Positions 59,739 to 64,000 of a stretch of 64,000 nucleotides of DNA are shown here, in pieces. Each line of letters starts with the position of its first letter. Within the stretch, counting starts at the first letter, position 1. The translations under genes and the position numbers were made by a program. Below the pieces are notes generated by a model. That model did not search any database. It was not told where the DNA came from and saw nothing but the letters and a program-made list of their open reading frames with translations. Origin of the DNA: Magnolia sinica (Eukaryota > Streptophyta > Magnoliopsida > Magnoliales > Magnoliaceae); NCBI RefSeq assembly GCF_029962835.1, contig NC_080583.1, positions 72,463,158-72,527,157 of the forward strand. Direction: 5' to 3'.

Positions 59739-61023
59739 TCTCTACCCCCCCAGCGCAGATTCGCATCCGCCAGCTATATTGTCTATCCCCGCCCCGAATA
59801 CATCTGTACATAACTGCAGTTGGGACGGACGATCCTGTCCTTTCACTCGCTCTGAGCTTCAAAAGAGATTTGGGTGCGACTCCAATTCGCGGAGGCACGT
59901 GGAAGGTTTTACATGCGCTAAATGATCACTTCAATGGATAATATTTCATCAGATCTGATCTGTCCATCAGGTGGGCCATCACATTTTTCATATTTTGTTA
60001 TGAAATTAAAATAAATTTAATACTTGGATCGCCCACACCGTATGCAAAAGTGTAAAATCGTTACTAACTGTTAATTCACAGACTGGGGCCCATATGACTC
60101 TTCTAATGTCCTGATTTTCGGGTATTTCATTCATCCTAGTATTCTACATCAGATTAATGGATTTGATGAAATATACACATGACCGTGGATGCTATTCACA
60201 GTTTAAACAATTTTGATGGTGGGAGTTCCATCTCTGACTGTTTCCCATGGTGTGGCCCACATATAGTGTTTATTCTTTTTTTTTTTTGAAAAATATCTAA
60301 AAACATGGTGGATAACCTGATGGACGGAGTGGATTTTATCCACATGAATTCATTCTGTCCATGTTAACAAAAGTACCGCCACCTAATGCGTAGGAGACTA
60401 GAGCAAGCATTTCGTTCTTTGGAGGGATATTAAATACTCTGGCAGACTATGATAGAAGATACACATGCACCAATCAATCTTATAAGTAAAAAGTACGGTA
60501 ATCAATCTAAATGGTCAAAATCATGTAATACAACATAATCGAATAGAATCGCTTTTTTTTTTTTTCATTTTATAATAAAAATAAACTACAAATAAATAAT
60601 ATTTATATTTTACACTTGTTTGAAAAAGAAATTTTTAAGTTCCAATTTGGCCTGGAAATCATGGCGTTGAGATGGTACGGTATGAAATTGTGGCCGTATA
60701 TTTTGTGGGGACCATCATTATACATGTGTACGATGGTTTTAACTCTCCAATATACTCCTTTTAGAGCATGATCGAAATGATCGAAAAAATACAAGTTGTA
60801 TGGGCTAGAGAAGAGATGAACGCCATTGAAGTTTAAAATGAGCGTTGGGCTCATGCTATGTGTACCAATCACTCAAGCCGTTCATAATAGTCTAATGTCG
60901 GGTGCACGGAGATGTGTACCAATCACTCAATTCACTCATAATGTCGAATGACAAAGATGATGTGAAAGTGTTTACTGGTCCACCTCTTAATATCATTCAA
61001 TAACTGGTAACGTCATTAAAGGG

Positions 61024-61064
<41 letters not shown>

Positions 61065-64000
61065 TCATGCTCCCCTGCACACCTACGCACATGCGTACCT
61101 TTGTACATATGTCATGGGTGTCTAATTTGAACAGTTCATGTGATGCGGAATTTCATAAAACCCCATGTGATAAGTTTTCACCGTGATCTAAAAATTTATT
61201 AGGCCATAGCAAAGAGAAATGTAAATCAAGGGAGGAAAATGTTTTCATTTTTCATGGGCCATCAAAGTTTTAGATCAAAGTAAAACTTGGGCTGAGGAGT
61301 TTCACGAGATGCTGCTTCACATGGACGGTTCAGATTTTGGATCCACATCACGTAAGATGGGTTCTCAAAAAAGTTCATACGTACAAACGGGTCCGCAGGT
61401 GAGCGTTTCCGTGTGCGTGTGTGTGTATGCGGGTGGCTAACATGAAATGTGTGTACTGACATCAGTGATAGGTGTGTACTAACAAGCTAACCCACAAAAT
61501 ATATATAAATAGAGAGAGGGAGAGAGAGAGAGACAGAGAGAGAGGAGTAATGCTCACTGTAGAGGAGTAAGGCTCACACAACTAGTAGGACAGTACACCT
61601 AGCTAGCTGTCTGAATTAAATGTTAATTAACGTTAATAAATGATGCTTATGGAAAGTTAATTAAAGAATGAGAAGAATTGCTGGCTTGGGATGGCCCCAC
61701 TATAGTGTTTATGTAAAATTCATCCCAGCCATTAGATAAGTCACCATATGTTACACCAAGAGCCTGAAAATCAGCCCTATCTTTGGTTCAAGTTGAGTTT
61801 TTTTTTTCTCTAAGCCCTGTATGGAATTACACATCTAATGATCGGAGTGGATCTCAAGGTACACATTACGGTGGGCCCTGTACAAAATATAGGGTGGGCA
61901 TTGCCATGGACTGTCAGTTCTCGGAAATGTACGACGCTACCGAGAGGGTGAAACTGGATATATGTTACCCGAATGACTAAGTAGTGGGGTGCTTCCCAGA
62001 CTGTGTGGGCCCACCTTCATGTATGAGTTGTATATCCACGCCATTCATAAGTTTTTACACATCATCTTAGTGCATTGTATAAAAATTGTAACATATATAA
62101 ATCTTAAGTGAACCACATCACAAGAAACAATAGATATTGAGTGCCTGCCATTAAAAACTTCGCAAAGCCCATCGTAATGATTTTTTTTCCATCCAACTTG
62201 TCGATAAGGTCAGAGAGACCTTGATAAAGGAGAAACACAAAATCAGCTTAATCCAAAACTTTTTTAGCCCCCACAAAGTTTTTAATGGCTAATTACCACT
62301 GTTACATGTGGCCTGGTCCATTTGAGATGAAGTGCCACATATACGTAGGAAATCCAATCTATCGGTCATGTAAGGTCTTCTTATAAGCAAGTGAAGACAA
62401 TTTTTTATTTTATTTATTTGTGATCAATGATATATTATTTTTTCGTAATATTTATTTTAAAATAAAAAGACCTTCAAAATCCATCTCAACAGTCCATGTT
62501 CAACTTACATGTGCGGCTATAATGATAAAAACTATTTACTAATTAGTATATAAAATTTAATTAGTAGACTCTATTTGACAAACAAACTACCTCTTCGACA
62601 CATAATTTTCTAGACACTTATGTAAGCCTTGATTTCACACATATTCATGTGGTGCATTACATTGACTTGAAAGAGGAATTTATGCTATTAAATACACAGC
62701 TAGTTGGACCAATTTGATTTATCCGATGTAATTATGTGTTCCCAATATGCCTTAATAAGAAAATTACCTCTTAATTAATGTAAGTAAATGCTTTCACCAG
62801 GAACTAATTTTATTTTAAGCGGTAAAAGGAGCAATGGCTTGGGTGGGCCCATCATGGTCCTAATGTAAAATCAACTCTTACCAGTAGGTATGTCACACCG
62901 TGTTAGATTAAGATCTCAAAATTTATCTCCATCCATAGTTCAGGTAAACCACATGATTGGAAACAATGTACATGGAAGGGTTAACCTTCCAAACTATTTC
63001 TCTAGCGTGGCTCACATGAATTATGTGTGGACCTCATTTTTGGTACGTGGGCTTACTTTCGGTGTTACATCTAATGGTTGGAATGGATTTCACTGTTTCG
63101 TCATGATGGGCCTTGTAAAAATCAAGGACGGATGTGTCTCTCCTAATTGTTCTCATTGGTGTGGCCCATCTGAATCATATTTATCCTATTTTTTTGAATC
63201 TGAGCCTATCACTGGATTACACATCTAATGGTCAGAGTGGATCTCATATACATGTCAGAGTAGGCCCATAAAAATTCAGGAGTGGGAGTGCATGTGGTAC
63301 TTGTTCCCAAAACGCTGGTTTGTGTAATTTAAGGTGGTAATAAATGCTGATAACAAGGAGAGAAAGGGGGTAATTCAAGACGTCTCGTGCCAAAGCCTTT
63401 CACCGTAAGTTCCTATGCCGGAAGCTAAGTGGGGCCATCTTAATGTTAGTGAGAAATCCACTCCGTCTATTTTACGAGATTATTTTACAACTTGGGACAA
63501 AAAATCAGATGAATTCAAAACTTAAGTAGGATATTGAACTACCACCGTTGAAATATTCATATGGCTACAAAATTTTTGTATCAAGCTAAATTTATGGTGT
63601 TTTCAATTCACCCCAATGGGAATAACCTTATAACCCGTTTGGATGGCATATAAAAATCAAGGTAGATACTAGGAAGGTATCAATAGTAGTTATTTTTTTT
63701 CCTAATTTTCCTTCTCATATGGCTTCCTTGGGTGTTGGATCCAGCTGATTTTTGGTCTCATATATTAAAGTGATCTCGCAAAAAAAATTGGACGGAGTGG
63801 ATTTCTCTAAACATCACGGGGACCCACCTAGCTTCCCGGTGCACAGGAACTTCCTACAAAAGGTTTTAATTCCAGGGTGTGATTAATCCTCGTAATGCTG
63901 GCAGATGGGCTATTTAAAGGCAGTTTGGAAAAGAGTGACCGGGTTCGGGTGGACCCGCTATATTATTAATTTTAAATTTACCCGGAACATTAGGTGGGAC

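Overview
This window is plant nuclear DNA. It is AT-rich, full of transposon wreckage and microsatellites, and carries one intron-rich plant gene. The many long inverted repeats built around GTGGGGCCCACCGTGATG-type termini suggest a magnoliid-like woody angiosperm; that taxonomic reading is an inference from recalled repeat style, not proof.

One gene dominates. On the minus strand, ten short exons between 59738 (ATG) and 12343 (stop) join in frame into a 978-nt CDS for a 325-residue alpha/beta-fold hydrolase. Every intron is GT..AG, all phases agree, and the Ser/Asp/His triad is present in exons 5, 9 and 10. The gene spans 47.4 kb, so about 98% of it is intron. Introns 1, 7 and 8 are 13.4, 8.3 and 13.7 kb, and nearly all recognisable mobile DNA in the window right of 12.3 kb sits inside them.

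Layout, left to right: 1-12.2 kb lies downstream of the gene and is repeat-only: SINE copies, three copies of a promoter-bearing repeat (R1), a 4-kb solo LTR with a perfect target duplication, and an antisense copia LTR plus gag. 12.3-13.7 kb holds exons 10 and 9. Intron 8 (13.7-27.4 kb) holds a hAT-like element, an RTE-type LINE, and an old antisense copia element that was later split by a young copia element (E1, 19087-24158). After exon 8 (27.4 kb), intron 7 holds nested hAT-like elements, a hAT transposase pseudogene, a SINE, and RTE and L1 LINE tails. Exons 7, 6 and 5 cluster at 35.8-36.5 kb. Intron 4 holds a Ty3/gypsy gag-protease relic. Exons 4 and 3 lie at 40.3-41.0 kb. Intron 2 is mostly copia element E2 (41419-45881). 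Exon 2 is at 46.1 kb. Intron 1 holds long-inverted-repeat elements and copia element E3 (51185-56340). Exon 1 is at 59.6-59.7 kb, and 59.7-64 kb is upstream flank with more inverted-repeat elements.

E1, E2 and E3 are related short-LTR Ty1/copia elements, all on the plus strand, antisense to the host gene. Their LTR pairs differ by 1/160, 6/202 and 11/175 bases, so they arrived at different times. All three are defective. No tRNA, rRNA or CRISPR array was seen.
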